Both the position numbers and the translations under genes were made by a program. 64,000 nucleotides of DNA from Pseudomonadaceae bacterium (GTDB lineage: Bacteria > Pseudomonadota > Gammaproteobacteria > Pseudomonadales > Pseudomonadaceae): assembly GCA_030602315.1 (NCBI GenBank), contig JAUVZY010000017.1, positions 1-64,000 on the forward strand. The letters run 5' to 3'. The notes beneath the pieces are model-generated. The model worked only from the letters and a program-made list of their open reading frames with translations, was not told the DNA's origin and searched no databases. Numbering within the stretch: the first letter of the stretch is position 1; the number at the start of each line of letters is the position of its first letter. Shown here piece after piece: positions 1 through 12,008 of the stretch.

Positions 1-29
1 GCCCGCCGCTCGTCCGCCGAGCAGCGGGC
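1..29 (-). terminator. Hairpin downstream of the DUF4197 gene
   Basis: Two 12-base arms (1-12 and 18-29) pair with one G-T wobble around a 5-base loop. It lies 9 bases past the stop of the DUF4197 gene on the minus strand, where a terminator is expected. Any T-run would lie outside the window, so the call rests on the stem alone. Confidence 0.5.
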
Positions 30-37
30 CTTGGCGC

Positions 38-715
38 TCACAGCGCGCCGAACACCTTCTTCGCCAGGCTGGTGGCGGCGGCGGCCGGGTCCTTGCGCAG
101 GGTGGCTTCCTGCCGGGCGATGACCTGGAACAGGCCGTCCAGCGCGCGTTCGGTCACGTAGCTTTCGATGTTGGCGCTTTTTGCGTCCAGTGCGCCGAAC
201 GAGGCGGCGGTGCCGGCGAAGCTGTTGTACTGCTGGGCCAGGCCGACCTGGTCGGTGGCCTGCTTGACGATCGGCAGAAAGCGCGTGCGCAGCTGCTCGC
301 GGCTGGTGCGCGAGAGGTACTGGGTCGCCGCGTCCGGCGGGCCGGCGAGGATGCTCTTGGCGTCGGCCACGGTCAGCTGCTTCACCGCGTCGAGCAGCAG
401 GGCCTGGGCTTCGGGCACCGCCAGTTCGGCGGCGCGGTTCATGCTCGTTTCGAGCTGCTCGACCTGGGCGCCCATGCCCATCATCTTCATGGTCCGCGCC
501 ACCTTGCCGAGGTTGCCCGGCAATTCGATGCGCAGCGTTGGGTCCTCGCTGAAGCCGCCGGGGCGGCCGAGTTGCTGCACGGCGACCTGGGCGCCCTGGC
601 TCAGGGCGTCGCGCAGGCCGCCGGCGGCATCGTGCTGGCTGAGGTCGGCCAGCGAGAGGGCGAGGGCGTTGGCGCTGAGCGCCAGGCCGATAAGCAGAGC
701 GGTGAGACGGCGCAT
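38..715 (-). CDS. DUF4197 family exported protein
   Basis: 225 residues. The N-terminus has a signal peptide (basic MRR, then a hydrophobic stretch to about residue 19), so the product is probably periplasmic. The body fits the DUF4197 family: it opens with a GLRDALSQG segment and has the conserved middle region ending near the YNSFAG segment, followed by an alpha-helical C-terminus ending in AKKVFGAL. No catalytic motif is visible and no biochemical function is established for the family. It is monocistronic: a hairpin lies right after its stop, and the upstream FtsH-like gene ends in its own hairpin at 838-870. Family assignment is by recognition; function is unknown. Confidence 0.8.
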   Translation of the reverse strand: MRRLTALLIGLALSANALALSLADLSQHDAAGGLRDALSQGAQVAVQQLGRPGGFSEDPTLRIELPGNLGKVARTMKMMGMGAQVEQLETSMNRAAELAVPEAQALLLDAVKQLTVADAKSILAGPPDAATQYLSRTSREQLRTRFLPIVKQATDQVGLAQQYNSFAGTAASFGALDAKSANIESYVTERALDGLFQVIARQEATLRKDPAAAATSLAKKVFGAL

Positions 716-837
716 GCGGCATACCTGCGGTGGCGGGGGATGCTGCCGATCATAGCCGGGTCGCGGCGCGGGCGCGCGATTAAGCGGTACGGGGAGGCCG
801 GCGCGGCATGATGCCGGTCGCCTGCGGGCACAAACAA

Positions 838-870
838 CGACGCGCCGCAGGCTGAGCCGGCGGCGCGTCG
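838..870 (-). terminator. Intrinsic terminator of the FtsH-like gene
   Basis: Perfect 11-bp stem (838-848 with 860-870) around an 11-base loop, about 26 bases past the FtsH-like stop codon. Reading the minus strand, a T-rich stretch follows the stem. Confidence 0.65.
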
Positions 871-895
871 GGGGGCTGGGTTAGAGCTGCTCGGT

Positions 896-2869
<1,974 letters not shown>

Positions 2870-2907
2870 CGCAGGTCCAGGCGGGGGATTTCCCCGTCGT
2901 TGCAGAT

Positions 2908-2932
2908 AAAAAACACCCGCCCCGAAAGGCGG
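2908..2932 (-). terminator. Terminator-like hairpin in the FtsH-paralog leader
   Basis: On the minus strand a CCGCC/GGCGG stem (2917-2921 with 2928-2932) with a 6-base loop is followed by a short spacer and six T residues. It ends about 39 bases before the protease start, so it lies in the 5' leader. A T-run also lies on the plus-strand side (2940-2945). It could be an attenuator or could stop antisense transcription. Confidence 0.4.
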
Positions 2933-3192
2933 AACACCGTTTTTTCATGAGCAGCGCCGGCGTGGGTTGACCGGGGCTATGGGTCAACGCGAAAGCGTCG
3001 ACTCCATGACGGGCGTGTTCCCGACGGCCCCGAGAATACGGCAACGATCCTGGCGCAAACGCCGGCACGACGAATGGCCCGGCAGTTTGCGACGAATGAC
3101 CTCAAGACCGGGAACTCGACGCAGCGGCGGAATTTTTTCCCGGCGTTCACAGCCTAACGGCAGAGAGTCCTTCCTCCGCGGTTCGAGCTTCC

Positions 3193-3648
3193 ATGAAATC
3201 CTTATGCAAAGTGTGCGTCTCGCTGATCTGCCTGGCCCTGGCCGGCACGCTCGGTGCCGTCGAGTTGCCGGCGGTGATCGGCCATGTGCGGGCGGTGGAG
3301 GGCGAGGCGTTCTTCGTCAGTCGCGGGCAGACCAACGCGGCGCACGTCGGTCAGGCGGTGCTCCGTGGCGGCACGCTGGCCACCGGGGCGCGCGGGGCGG
3401 TGGGGCTGACGCTGGATGACGGCAGTCGCCTGGCCCTTGGACCAGGCAGCGAGCTGCGCCTCGGGGAGTTCGTCTTCGAACCGGCCAGCGGGCGGTTGCA
3501 GATGGAGCTGTGGCTCGAGCGCGGCATGCTGGTGGTCACCGCCGGCGACGTGGCGCGGCTCGCGCCGGGGGCGCTGCGTCTGGAGACGCCGGAGGGCGCG
3601 GTGGAAGTGCTGGGCGATGCGCAGGTCGCGGTGAGGGTGGCGCGATGA
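3193..3648 (+). CDS. FecR-domain periplasmic protein
   Basis: 151 residues. A signal peptide spans about 1-22. The rest resembles a stand-alone FecR domain: a VRAVEGEAFFVSRG opening, a G-rich turn leading into TLDDGSRLALGPGSELRLGEF, and a late ALRLETPEGAVEVLG strand pair. There is no transmembrane helix after the signal and no anti-sigma N-terminal region, so this is not a FecR-type sigma regulator. Stand-alone FecR domains are usually secreted beta-rich modules of unknown ligand. The stop codon overlaps the start of the OmpA-family lipoprotein gene (ATGA), implying coupled translation and probably a joint role at the cell envelope. The specific function is not known. Confidence 0.75.
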   Translation: MKSLCKVCVSLICLALAGTLGAVELPAVIGHVRAVEGEAFFVSRGQTNAAHVGQAVLRGGTLATGARGAVGLTLDDGSRLALGPGSELRLGEFVFEPASGRLQMELWLERGMLVVTAGDVARLAPGALRLETPEGAVEVLGDAQVAVRVAR

Positions 3649-4214
3649 GGCCGGTGTGGCTGATGGCGGCGCTGGCGGGGCTGCTGAGCGGCTGCATGAC
3701 CAGCGAGGTGCTGCTGCTGGAAGGTTCGCGCACCGGTGGCGCCGCGGAAGTGCAGTGGCGCGGGCAGCATCTGTTGCTGGTCGAGGCCGGCCAGGGCCTG
3801 CGGCTGAACGACGGCCAGCGCCTCGGCAGCTCGCTGGACTGGCTGACCTGGCAGTACCGCCCGGCGCTGGCTGTGCAGCCGCTGGAGCCGCGGCGATTCC
3901 AGCTGTTGCTGGAGGCGGACGGGCGGATGAGCGAGGCGGCGCTGGCGGTCTACGAGCAGGCGCTGGCGACCATTCGCCAGCGCGCGCCGGCTTCGGTGTG
4001 GGTGATCGGCCATACCGACACGCTGGGCGATGCACGCACCAACGAGCGGGTGGGGCTGCGCCGTGCGCAGCAGGTGGCGCGCATGCTCGAAGCCGAGAAG
4101 CTGGATCTGTTGCGTCTTAAGGTCGGCTCGCACGGCGAGCGCAACCTGTTGATCCATACCCCGGACGGCACCGCCGAACCGCGCAATCGGCGGGTCGAGG
4201 TGCGCGTCCAGTAA
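3645..4214 (+). CDS. OmpA-family outer-membrane lipoprotein
   Basis: 189 residues. The start is the ATG overlapping the FecR-domain stop; the open frame extends further upstream but there reads as low-complexity Arg/Gly/Ala. A lipobox LSGC places the lipidated Cys at residue 17, followed by Met-Thr, which predicts outer-membrane sorting. The C-terminal half (about residues 85-189) is an OmpA-like peptidoglycan-binding domain: VIGHTDTLGDARTNERVGLRRAQ with the characteristic Asp and Arg, and a closing NRRVEVRV. It probably anchors the outer membrane to peptidoglycan or scaffolds the FecR-domain partner. Its stop lies 3 bases from the stop of the convergent ridA-like gene. Confidence 0.8.
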   Translation: MRPVWLMAALAGLLSGCMTSEVLLLEGSRTGGAAEVQWRGQHLLLVEAGQGLRLNDGQRLGSSLDWLTWQYRPALAVQPLEPRRFQLLLEADGRMSEAALAVYEQALATIRQRAPASVWVIGHTDTLGDARTNERVGLRRAQQVARMLEAEKLDLLRLKVGSHGERNLLIHTPDGTAEPRNRRVEVRVQ

Positions 4215-4217
4215 GGC

Positions 4218-4601
4218 TCAGCCGAGGACCATCACCCCGTCCATCTCGACCTGCGCGCCACGCGGCAGCGAGGCCACGCCGATGGCCGCGCGGGCCGGGT
4301 AGGGCTGCTGGAAGTAGCGGCTCATCACTTCGTTGACGGTGGCGAAGTTGGAGAGGTCGGTGAGGAAGATGTTCAGCTTGGCGATGTCGGCCAGCGAACC
4401 GCCGGCGGCCTCGCACACGGCCTTGAGGTTCTCGAACACCTGTACCGCTTCGGCCTCGAAGCCGCCTTCGACCATCTGCATGGTGGCCGGCACCAGCGGA
4501 ATCTGGCCGGACAGGTAGACGGTGTCGCCGACCTTGATCGCCTGGGAGTAGGTGCCGATGGCGGCGGGGGCCTTGTCGGTGGAAATGACGGTCTTGCTCA
4601 T
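4218..4601 (-). CDS. ridA: RidA family enamine/imine deaminase
   Basis: 127 residues, the usual size for the YjgF/YER057c/UK114 (RidA) family. It starts [22 protein letters not shown] and has the family features [11 protein letters not shown], the conserved [11 protein letters not shown] helix and, near the end, [21 protein letters not shown], in which the Arg binds the substrate carboxylate. RidA proteins hydrolyse reactive enamine/imine intermediates from PLP enzymes and so protect against 2-aminoacrylate damage. It is the last gene of the yicC-gmk-rpoZ-spoT-ridA string, 85 bases after the spoT stop. The same spoT-ridA order is known in P. aeruginosa (PA5338-PA5339). Confidence 0.9.
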   Translation of the reverse strand: MSKTVISTDKAPAAIGTYSQAIKVGDTVYLSGQIPLVPATMQMVEGGFEAEAVQVFENLKAVCEAAGGSLADIAKLNIFLTDLSNFATVNEVMSRYFQQPYPARAAIGVASLPRGAQVEMDGVMVLG

Positions 4602-4686
4602 GCGGGACTCCTGATAGGGAATGGATGGGCGAACAATGGGACAGGCCGCCAGCGCCGCCGAGCAACGGTCCGGCGGGCGCCGGCGT

Positions 4687-6795
4687 TCAGGCCTTGACCC
4701 GGGTGATATGGCTGAGCCCGCCGATCTTGCGCAGTTTCTTGATCACGCGGGCCAGATGCACGCGGTCATGCACGCTGACCACCAGCTGGACCACGCTGAC
4801 CCGGCCGTCGCGCTCGTCCATGCTGATCTTCTCGATGTTGGCGTCGGCGGCGTTCACGCTGCCAGCCAGCAGGGCGATCAGGCCGCGCTGGTGCTCCAGC
4901 TCGATGCGCAGCTCGACGCTGAACTCGCCGGAAACGTCACGCGCCCAGGACAGCGGGATGCACTTGTCGGGGTTGTGGCGGATCTCGATGACGTTACGGC
5001 AGGTCTCCTGGTGCACCACCATGCCCTTGCCGGCCGACAGGTGGCCGACGATCGGGTCGCCGGGGATCGGCGAGCAGCAGCGCGCGTAGGACAGCACCAG
5101 CCCTTCGGTGCCGCGGATGGCCAGCGAGCCCTCGGCCTGCGGGGTCTGGTCGCCTTCGTCGGCCAGCAGGCGGCGGGCGATCACGTAGGCCATGCGGTTG
5201 CCCAGGCCCACGTCTTCGAGCAGGTCCTCGAACACCTCCATCTGATACTCGTCGAGCACGTGGCGGATGCTCTCCTCGGAGATGTCGTCGAGGCTGGCGT
5301 CGAAGCCGGCCAGCGCCTTGTTCAGCAGGCGCTCGCCGAGGCTGATCGACTCGGAGCGGCGCTGTTGCTTGAGTGCGTGGCGGATGTGCGTGCGCGCCTT
5401 GCCGGTGACCACGAAGTTGAGCCAGGCGGGGTTCGGCCGGGCGCCGGGGGCGGTGACGATTTCCACGGTGGAGCCGCTTTCCAGCGCCTGCGACAGCGGC
5501 GCCAGGCGGCGGTTGATGCGGCAGGCGATGCAGGTGTTGCCGACGTCGGTGTGCACCGCGTAGGCGAAGTCCACCGCGGTCGAGCCCTTGGGCAGCTCCA
5601 TGATGCGGCCCTTGGGGGTGAAGACGTAGACCTCGTCGGGAAACAGGTCGATCTTCACGCTCTCGATGAATTCCAGCGAATTGCCGGCGCGCTGCTGCAG
5701 CTCGAGGATGCCCTTGACCCACTGGCGGGCGCGGGCGTGGGTGCCCTTGGGCGTCTCCTCGCCGTTGGACTTGTACAGCGAGTGAGCGGCGATGCCGTTG
5801 TTGGCCATCTCTTCCATCTCGCGGGTGCGGATCTGGATCTCGATGGGCACCCCGTGCATGCCGAACAGGGTGGTGTGCAGCGACTGGTAGCCGTTGGCCT
5901 TGGGAATCGCGATGTAATCCTTGAAGCGGCCGGGCAACGGCTTGTACAGGTTGTGCACGGCGCCGAGCACGCGGTAGCAGGTGTCGACCTTGTCCACCAC
6001 GATGCGGAAGGCGTACACATCCATGATTTCGCTGAAGGACTTACGCTTGCTGCGCATCTTCTTGTAGATGCTGTAGAGGTGCTTCTCGCGGCCCATCACC
6101 TCGCCGGGCAGCCCCTCGCGTTCGAGGCAGGCGACCAGCGACTGCTCGATCTTGGCGACGATCTCCTTGCGATTGCCGCGAGCGCGGCGCACCGCGGCGC
6201 GGATGCGTTCGGAGCGCATCGGGTGCATCGCCTTGAAGCCCAGATCCTCGAACTCCACGCGCATGTTGTGCATGCCCAGGCGGTTGGCGATCGGGGCGTA
6301 GATTTCCAGGGTTTCCTTGGCGATGCGCCGGCGCTTTTCGCCGGAGAGCACTTCCAGCGTGCGCATGTTGTGCAGACGGTCGGCGAGCTTGACCAGGATC
6401 ACGCGGATGTCGCGGGCCATGGCCATGGCCATCTTCTGGAAGTTTTCCGCCTGTGCTTCGGCCTTGGTCTCGAAGTTCATCTGGGTCAGCTTGCTGACCC
6501 CATCGACCAGCTCGGCGACGGTCTCGCCGAATTGCCGGGTCAGGGCTTCCTTGGGGATGCCGGTGTCTTCGATCACATCGTGCAGCATGGCGGCCATCAG
6601 GCTCTGATGGTCCATGTGCATGTCGGCGAGGATGCCGGCCACGGCCAGCGGGTGGGTGACGTAGGCTTCGCCGCTGCGCCGGCGCTGGCCGTCATGGGCC
6701 TGCTCGGCATAGAAATAGGCGCGGCGGACCAGGTTGACCTGGTCCGGGCCGAGGTAGGTCGACAGCCTTTGGGCGAGAGTCTCTATGCTGGCCAA
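4687..6795 (-). CDS. spoT: Bifunctional (p)ppGpp synthetase/hydrolase SpoT
   Basis: 702 residues. Order of domains: an HD hydrolase domain (His48, His72-Asp73, and the Glu-Asp pair at 76-77), the RelA/SpoT synthetase domain (about 240-350) with the [19 protein letters not shown] segment, a TGS domain (about 388-447), a helical/zinc-finger-like region, and a C-terminal ACT domain (about 630-702). The RFKD (RxKD) motif in the synthetase domain is the signature of bifunctional SpoT/Rel enzymes rather than monofunctional RelA, which has ExDD. The HD motif is intact, so both synthesis and hydrolysis of ppGpp are expected. It lies 56 bases downstream of rpoZ on the minus strand, linking the alarmone enzyme to the RNA polymerase subunit that forms one of its binding sites. 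Confidence 0.97.
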   Translation of the reverse strand: MASIETLAQRLSTYLGPDQVNLVRRAYFYAEQAHDGQRRRSGEAYVTHPLAVAGILADMHMDHQSLMAAMLHDVIEDTGIPKEALTRQFGETVAELVDGVSKLTQMNFETKAEAQAENFQKMAMAMARDIRVILVKLADRLHNMRTLEVLSGEKRRRIAKETLEIYAPIANRLGMHNMRVEFEDLGFKAMHPMRSERIRAAVRRARGNRKEIVAKIEQSLVACLEREGLPGEVMGREKHLYSIYKKMRSKRKSFSEIMDVYAFRIVVDKVDTCYRVLGAVHNLYKPLPGRFKDYIAIPKANGYQSLHTTLFGMHGVPIEIQIRTREMEEMANNGIAAHSLYKSNGEETPKGTHARARQWVKGILELQQRAGNSLEFIESVKIDLFPDEVYVFTPKGRIMELPKGSTAVDFAYAVHTDVGNTCIACRINRRLAPLSQALESGSTVEIVTAPGARPNPAWLNFVVTGKARTHIRHALKQQRRSESISLGERLLNKALAGFDASLDDISEESIRHVLDEYQMEVFEDLLEDVGLGNRMAYVIARRLLADEGDQTPQAEGSLAIRGTEGLVLSYARCCSPIPGDPIVGHLSAGKGMVVHQETCRNVIEIRHNPDKCIPLSWARDVSGEFSVELRIELEHQRGLIALLAGSVNAADANIEKISMDERDGRVSVVQLVVSVHDRVHLARVIKKLRKIGGLSHITRVKA

Positions 6796-6851
6796 TGCCT
6801 AGCTCCTCGCCCGTGCGGCTCCAGGGTCAGGTGACGTCGACCGGGCATCGA

Positions 6852-7121
6852 TCAAAGCATCTCGTTGGGATCTTCTTCGTACTGCGGCGTGCTGAACAAC
6901 GGTTCTTCGTGGACGATCTCGTCCTGGGCGATCACGTCGTAGTCGACCAGGCCGCTGGCGATTTCGCGCAGGGCAACCACGGTCGGCTTGTCGTTTTCCC
7001 AGGCCACCTTCGGCTCCTTGCCGCCGGTCGCCAGCTGGCGTGCACGCTTGGTGGCCAGCATGACCAGCTCGAAGCGGTTATCGACGTTGTCCAGGCAGTC
7101 TTCAACGGTGACGCGAGCCAT
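6852..7121 (-). CDS. rpoZ: DNA-directed RNA polymerase omega subunit
   Basis: 89 residues. The start at 7121 gives the canonical [21 protein letters not shown]-terminus; an upstream in-frame start would add 26 residues not found in omega. The ATKRARQL and [12 protein letters not shown] segments are conserved. Omega helps assemble beta' into RNA polymerase and forms part of a ppGpp site. It sits between gmk and spoT, as in most gammaproteobacteria. Confidence 0.96.
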   Translation of the reverse strand: MARVTVEDCLDNVDNRFELVMLATKRARQLATGGKEPKVAWENDKPTVVALREIASGLVDYDVIAQDEIVHEEPLFSTPQYEEDPNEML

Positions 7122-7244
7122 GGTGTTCCTCGTGATCTTTGCGGTGACGGCCAAAAGGCCGGGCGGGACTGGGTAGTCTAAAGAAAAGGCCTGCGCCAAG
7201 GGAAGCCGGTGGGCAGCAGTCGACGAACAGCGCGAGGAGGTGGG

Positions 7245-7271
7245 GCGGACGAAAAGACCCTTTCGTCCCGC
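7245..7271. other. Stem-loop between gmk and rpoZ
   Basis: GCGG-ACGAAA at 7245-7254 pairs with TTTCGT-CCCGC at 7261-7271 with one bulge around a 6-base loop, in the 187-base gap between gmk and rpoZ. No T-run follows on the minus strand, so it looks more like an mRNA processing or stability element than a full terminator. Confidence 0.35.
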
Positions 7272-7308
7272 TGTGCAGCCTCCTGCGCTTGTGCCGGCGC
7301 CTGGGGTG

Positions 7309-8818
<1,510 letters not shown>

Positions 8819-8952
8819 CGCGAGTCCTCGGGCGGGTGGAAAAGCCGGCGATTGTAGCCCATTACGCCGGATGCGGGGGCTGGCGCGGCAGGGCCGCCCG
8901 GCCGGCTGGGGCGAATCTGCCCGGCAGGCGCGCCAAGGCCCGCGGCGGTCTC

Positions 8953-8958
8953 TATAAT
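8953..8958 (+). promoter_or_regulatory. -10 element of the rph promoter
   Basis: A consensus TATAAT lies 37 bases before the rph start codon in a GC-rich gap. No good -35 hexamer is seen 17 bases upstream. Confidence 0.5.
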
Positions 8959-8994
8959 GTCGGCCCATACACCCATCAGCAGACAGGTTTTTCC

Positions 8995-9714
8995 ATGAAG
9001 CGTCCCAGTGGCCGCGCCGCCGATCAGCTGCGCCCGATCCGCATCACCCGTCACTACACCAAGCATGCCGAGGGTTCGGTACTGGTGGAGTTCGGTGACA
9101 CCAAGGTGATCTGCACCGCCAGCGTCGAGGCGGGCGTGCCGCGCTTTCTGAAAGGCCAGGGCCAGGGTTGGCTGACCGCCGAGTACGGCATGCTGCCGCG
9201 CTCGACCGGTGAGCGGAACCAGCGCGAAGCGAGCAAGGGCAAGCAGGGTGGTCGCACCCTGGAGATCCAGCGCCTGATCGGCCGTTCGCTGCGCGCCGCG
9301 CTGGACATGACCAAGCTCGGCGAGAACACCATCTACATCGATTGCGATGTGATCCAGGCCGACGGCGGTACCCGCACCGCGTCGATCACCGGGGCGATGG
9401 TCGCGCTGGTCGACGCACTGGCCCTGCTGAAAAAGCGCGGCGCGCTGAAAGGCGAGCCGCTCAAGCAGATGATCGCCGCCGTCTCGGTGGGCATCTTCCA
9501 GGGCGAGGCGGTGCTGGACCTGGACTACCTGGAAGATTCGGCCGCCGACACCGACCTGAACGTGGTGATGACCGAGGCCGGTGGTTTCATCGAGGTGCAG
9601 GGCACCGCCGAGGCGGCACCGTTCACCCCCGAGCAGTTCAACGCCATGCTGGCGCTGGCCGAGCGCGGCATGCGCGAGTTGTTCGCCCTGCAGCGCGCGG
9701 CGCTGGCCGACTGA
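8995..9714 (+). CDS. rph: Ribonuclease PH
   Basis: 239 residues, the family length, from the ATG at 8995 ([19 protein letters not shown]). It has the phosphate-binding [11 protein letters not shown]-type segment (here [11 protein letters not shown]), the conserved [17 protein letters not shown] loop with the catalytic-site arginines, and the [20 protein letters not shown] block. It trims tRNA 3' ends and rRNA by phosphorolysis, as a hexamer. The full C-terminus is present, unlike the rph frameshift of E. coli K-12. It lies 6 bases ahead of the DUF4870 gene. Confidence 0.97.
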   Translation: MKRPSGRAADQLRPIRITRHYTKHAEGSVLVEFGDTKVICTASVEAGVPRFLKGQGQGWLTAEYGMLPRSTGERNQREASKGKQGGRTLEIQRLIGRSLRAALDMTKLGENTIYIDCDVIQADGGTRTASITGAMVALVDALALLKKRGALKGEPLKQMIAAVSVGIFQGEAVLDLDYLEDSAADTDLNVVMTEAGGFIEVQGTAEAAPFTPEQFNAMLALAERGMRELFALQRAALAD

Positions 9715-9720
9715 TCCGGC

Positions 9721-10089
9721 ATGAGCGACCAGCAGCTGGTCCCGCTGCCGAGCCCCGAGGCGCGGCGCTGGGCGATGCTCTGCCATTACGCCGCCTTCTG
9801 CTGGTTTCTGCTGCCGATGATCGGCAATGTGCTGGGGCCGCTGATCCTCTGGCAGCTCAAGCGCGAGTCCGATCCGTTCATCGATGACCAGGGGCGCGAG
9901 GCGCTGAATTTCCAGATCACCTTCAGCGTGTGGATGATGATCGCCGGCATCCTGGCGTGGGTCATCATCGGTTTCGCGCTGATTCCGCTGATCAGCCTGG
10001 TGGCGCTGGTGCTGGTGATCATCGCCGGCATGCGTGCCAACGAGGGCAAGCGTTACCGCTACCCGTTCTGCTGGCGGGTGCTGAAGTAG
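9721..10089 (+). CDS. DUF4870 family small membrane protein
   Basis: 122 residues. A short N-terminal region carrying SPEARRWAMLCHYAAF precedes hydrophobic helices at about 24-43, 70-88 and 90-106, with the family motif DQGREALNFQITFSVW between them. This pattern (RxWAxLCHxxAF, then DxxGREALNFQ) identifies the DUF4870 (Tic20-like) family. Its function in bacteria is unknown. It sits 6 bases after rph and is followed by a strong terminator, so it is co-transcribed with rph, as in P. aeruginosa (PA5334-PA5333). Confidence 0.85.
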   Translation: MSDQQLVPLPSPEARRWAMLCHYAAFCWFLLPMIGNVLGPLILWQLKRESDPFIDDQGREALNFQITFSVWMMIAGILAWVIIGFALIPLISLVALVLVIIAGMRANEGKRYRYPFCWRVLK

Positions 10090-10115
10090 GCGCCGGTCTG
10101 CCTGGCGGGCAAATG

Positions 10116-10145
10116 AAAAGGCCGACCCCTGTGGGTCGGCCTTTT
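10116..10145 (+). terminator. Intrinsic terminator after rph-DUF4870
   Basis: AAAAGGCCGACCC pairs with GGGTCGGCCTTTT around a 4-base loop (13-bp stem). A/T runs on both sides make it bidirectional, so it can also end crc transcription from the minus strand. Confidence 0.9.
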
Positions 10146-10176
10146 GCTTTCTTGGGTTCTGCCGCGCGGCGGCGAG

Positions 10177-10956
10177 CTACACCGACAGGGTCCAGTCATA
10201 GTCGATGATCAGCGGTGCGTGCTGGGAGAAGCGCGGCTGGCGGGGCAGGCGCGCGTGCCGGACGAAGCGCCGCAGACCCGAGGTGAGGATCTGGTAGTCA
10301 TAGCGCCAGCCGAGGTTGAGCATCTCGGCCTGCTCGGTGTCCGGCCACCAGCTGTACTGATCGGGCTCGCGATTGACCTCGCGGAAGGCGTCGATATAGC
10401 CCAGGTTGCCGAACACCTGATCCAGCCAGGCACGCTCGGGGGCGAGAAAGCCCGGGCTCTGCTGGCACTCGCGCCAGTTCTTCACGTCCAGTTTCTGGTG
10501 CGCCACCTGCAGCGAGCCGCAGTAGATGTATTCGCGGCGCTTGCGACGCTGCTTGTCCAGGTAGTGGGTGAAGTCGTCCATGAACTTGAATTTCTGGTTC
10601 AGGTGTTCGTCACCCTCGCGTCCGCTGGGCAGCATCAGGCTGGCGATGCTGAGCTTGTCGAAGTCGGCCTGCAGGTAGCGGCCGTAGCGGTCGGCGCTCT
10701 CGAAGCCCAGGCCGAAGATCACGGCCTTGGGCTGCAGGCGCGAGTAGATGGCGACGCCGCCCTGCTCGGGAAACTCACCCTCGGCGGCGTAGAGGAAGTA
10801 GCCATCGAGCTGGAAGGCGGGGTCGTCCAGCTCGACGGTAGAGGCGCGGGTATCCTGCAGGCAGATGACGTCGGCATTCTGCGCCTGCAGCCAGCTGAGA
10901 AGCCCCCGCTGCACCGCCGCATGAATGCCATTCACGTTGATGCTGATAATCCGCAT
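10177..10956 (-). CDS. crc: Catabolite repression control protein Crc
   Basis: 259 residues, the same length as P. aeruginosa Crc, in the conserved position divergent from pyrE. It has the exonuclease III fold: it starts MRIISINVNGIHAA and contains DVICLQDTRA and DYQILTSGLRR. The nuclease active site is degenerate: the GDMN motif that carries catalytic Asp and Asn in E. coli XthA reads GSLQ here, the metal-ligand Glu is Asp, and the terminal SDHAP reads SQHAP. This supports the known role of Crc as a non-enzymatic partner of Hfq that represses translation of catabolic mRNAs carrying A-rich motifs, released by CrcZ-type small RNAs. The downstream polyamine genes are the kind of target it controls (inference). 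Confidence 0.95.
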   Translation of the reverse strand: MRIISINVNGIHAAVQRGLLSWLQAQNADVICLQDTRASTVELDDPAFQLDGYFLYAAEGEFPEQGGVAIYSRLQPKAVIFGLGFESADRYGRYLQADFDKLSIASLMLPSGREGDEHLNQKFKFMDDFTHYLDKQRRKRREYIYCGSLQVAHQKLDVKNWRECQQSPGFLAPERAWLDQVFGNLGYIDAFREVNREPDQYSWWPDTEQAEMLNLGWRYDYQILTSGLRRFVRHARLPRQPRFSQHAPLIIDYDWTLSV

Positions 10957-11035
10957 AAATGGCCCCTGAAAAAACGTGCGTGTATCATAACCGCAACTAT
11001 CCCTTTAGCTAAATCGGCAGGTTCTGGAGCACTAC

Positions 11036-11677
11036 ATGCAGGCGTATCAGCGTGAATTCATCCGCTTCGCGATCGAGCGGGGCGTGCTGCGGTTCGGTGA
11101 GTTCACCTTAAAGTCAGGTCGCACCAGTCCCTACTTCTTCAATGCCGGCCTGTTCAACTCCGGTGTCGCTCTGGCGCAGCTCGGGCGCTTCTATGCCGAG
11201 GCGGTGGTGCACAGCGGGGTGGACTTCGATGTGCTGTTCGGCCCGGCCTACAAGGGCATTCCGCTGGCGGCGGCCACCGCCGTGGCGCTGGCCGAGCAGC
11301 ATGGGCGCGACGTGCCCTGGTGCTTCAACCGCAAGGAAGCCAAGGATCATGGCGAGGGTGGCACGCTGGTCGGTGCGCCGCTCAAGGGGCGGGTGCTGAT
11401 CATCGATGACGTGATCACCGCCGGCACCGCGATCCGTGAAGTCATGCAGATCATCCAGGCGCAGCAGGCCCAGCCGGCCGGCGTGCTGATCGCGCTGAAC
11501 CGCCAGGAGCGGGGGCAGGGCGAGTTGTCGGCAATCCAGGAGGTCGAGCGCGACTTCGGCATGCCGGTGATCAGCATCGTCTCGTTGAACCAGGTGCTCG
11601 AATACCTGGCCGAGGATGCGCAGCTCAAGCAGTACCTGCCGGCCGTCGAGGCCTATCGCGCCGCCTACGGCGTGTGA
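11036..11677 (+). CDS. pyrE: Orotate phosphoribosyltransferase
   Basis: 213 residues. The PRPP-binding motif [13 protein letters not shown] is at about 120-132, and the flexible catalytic loop [13 protein letters not shown] at 97-109 is intact. It converts orotate and PRPP to OMP in pyrimidine synthesis. It is divergent from crc with a 79-base gap that must hold both promoters; the TATCAT/TAGCTA-type hexamers there are not convincing enough to assign. A GC hairpin follows the stop. Confidence 0.97.
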   Translation: MQAYQREFIRFAIERGVLRFGEFTLKSGRTSPYFFNAGLFNSGVALAQLGRFYAEAVVHSGVDFDVLFGPAYKGIPLAAATAVALAEQHGRDVPWCFNRKEAKDHGEGGTLVGAPLKGRVLIIDDVITAGTAIREVMQIIQAQQAQPAGVLIALNRQERGQGELSAIQEVERDFGMPVISIVSLNQVLEYLAEDAQLKQYLPAVEAYRAAYGV

Positions 11678-12008
11678 TCCCCCGGGGCGCCGCGTCCGCG
11701 GCGCCCGTCCTGGTTCGCGCGCCGCGCGCCGATCCCGCCCTTTCAGCTTCTGCCGTTCGTCGCTTCGCTCGGGCTGCCGGGCGTCGCGCGTTCGGCTGTC
11801 CGCCATTTGCCAGGCAGTGTTACTTTTCGTAGCTTGATGCCGCGACTCGGCTCGCTGGCGCGGGCGTCGAGCGCGCGCGGCCGGCGGGTCGCGGAGCGCT
11901 CTAAATAGCAGCTTGTTCGTCTGGTGGTCAATTCCCGGATGGTCGGGCTGAGCGCCTTTGTCTCAGTCTTGTAACTTTTCGACCCAAATTCCTGGGGGTC
12001 TACACACT
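11678..12008. other. 331-base gene-free region between pyrE and the DUF3360 gene
   Basis: It holds the pyrE hairpin (11685-11706), a GC-rich centre and an AT-richer last 60 bases. The 9-mer CCGTTCGTC at 11753-11761 equals the published AlgR-binding core. No convincing sigma-70 promoter or small gene was found. Confidence 0.5.
11685..11706 (+). terminator. Hairpin downstream of pyrE
   Basis: GGGCGCCGC pairs with GCGGCGCCC (9 bp, 4-base loop), 7 bases after the pyrE stop. There is no T-run, so termination may be Rho-assisted. Confidence 0.5.

Noticed and set aside
4621-6834. 737-codon open frame on the plus strand opposite spoT
   Set aside because: High GC makes long antisense frames common; the translation is rich in Ala/Gly/Asp/His without family motifs, and spoT on the other strand is unambiguous.
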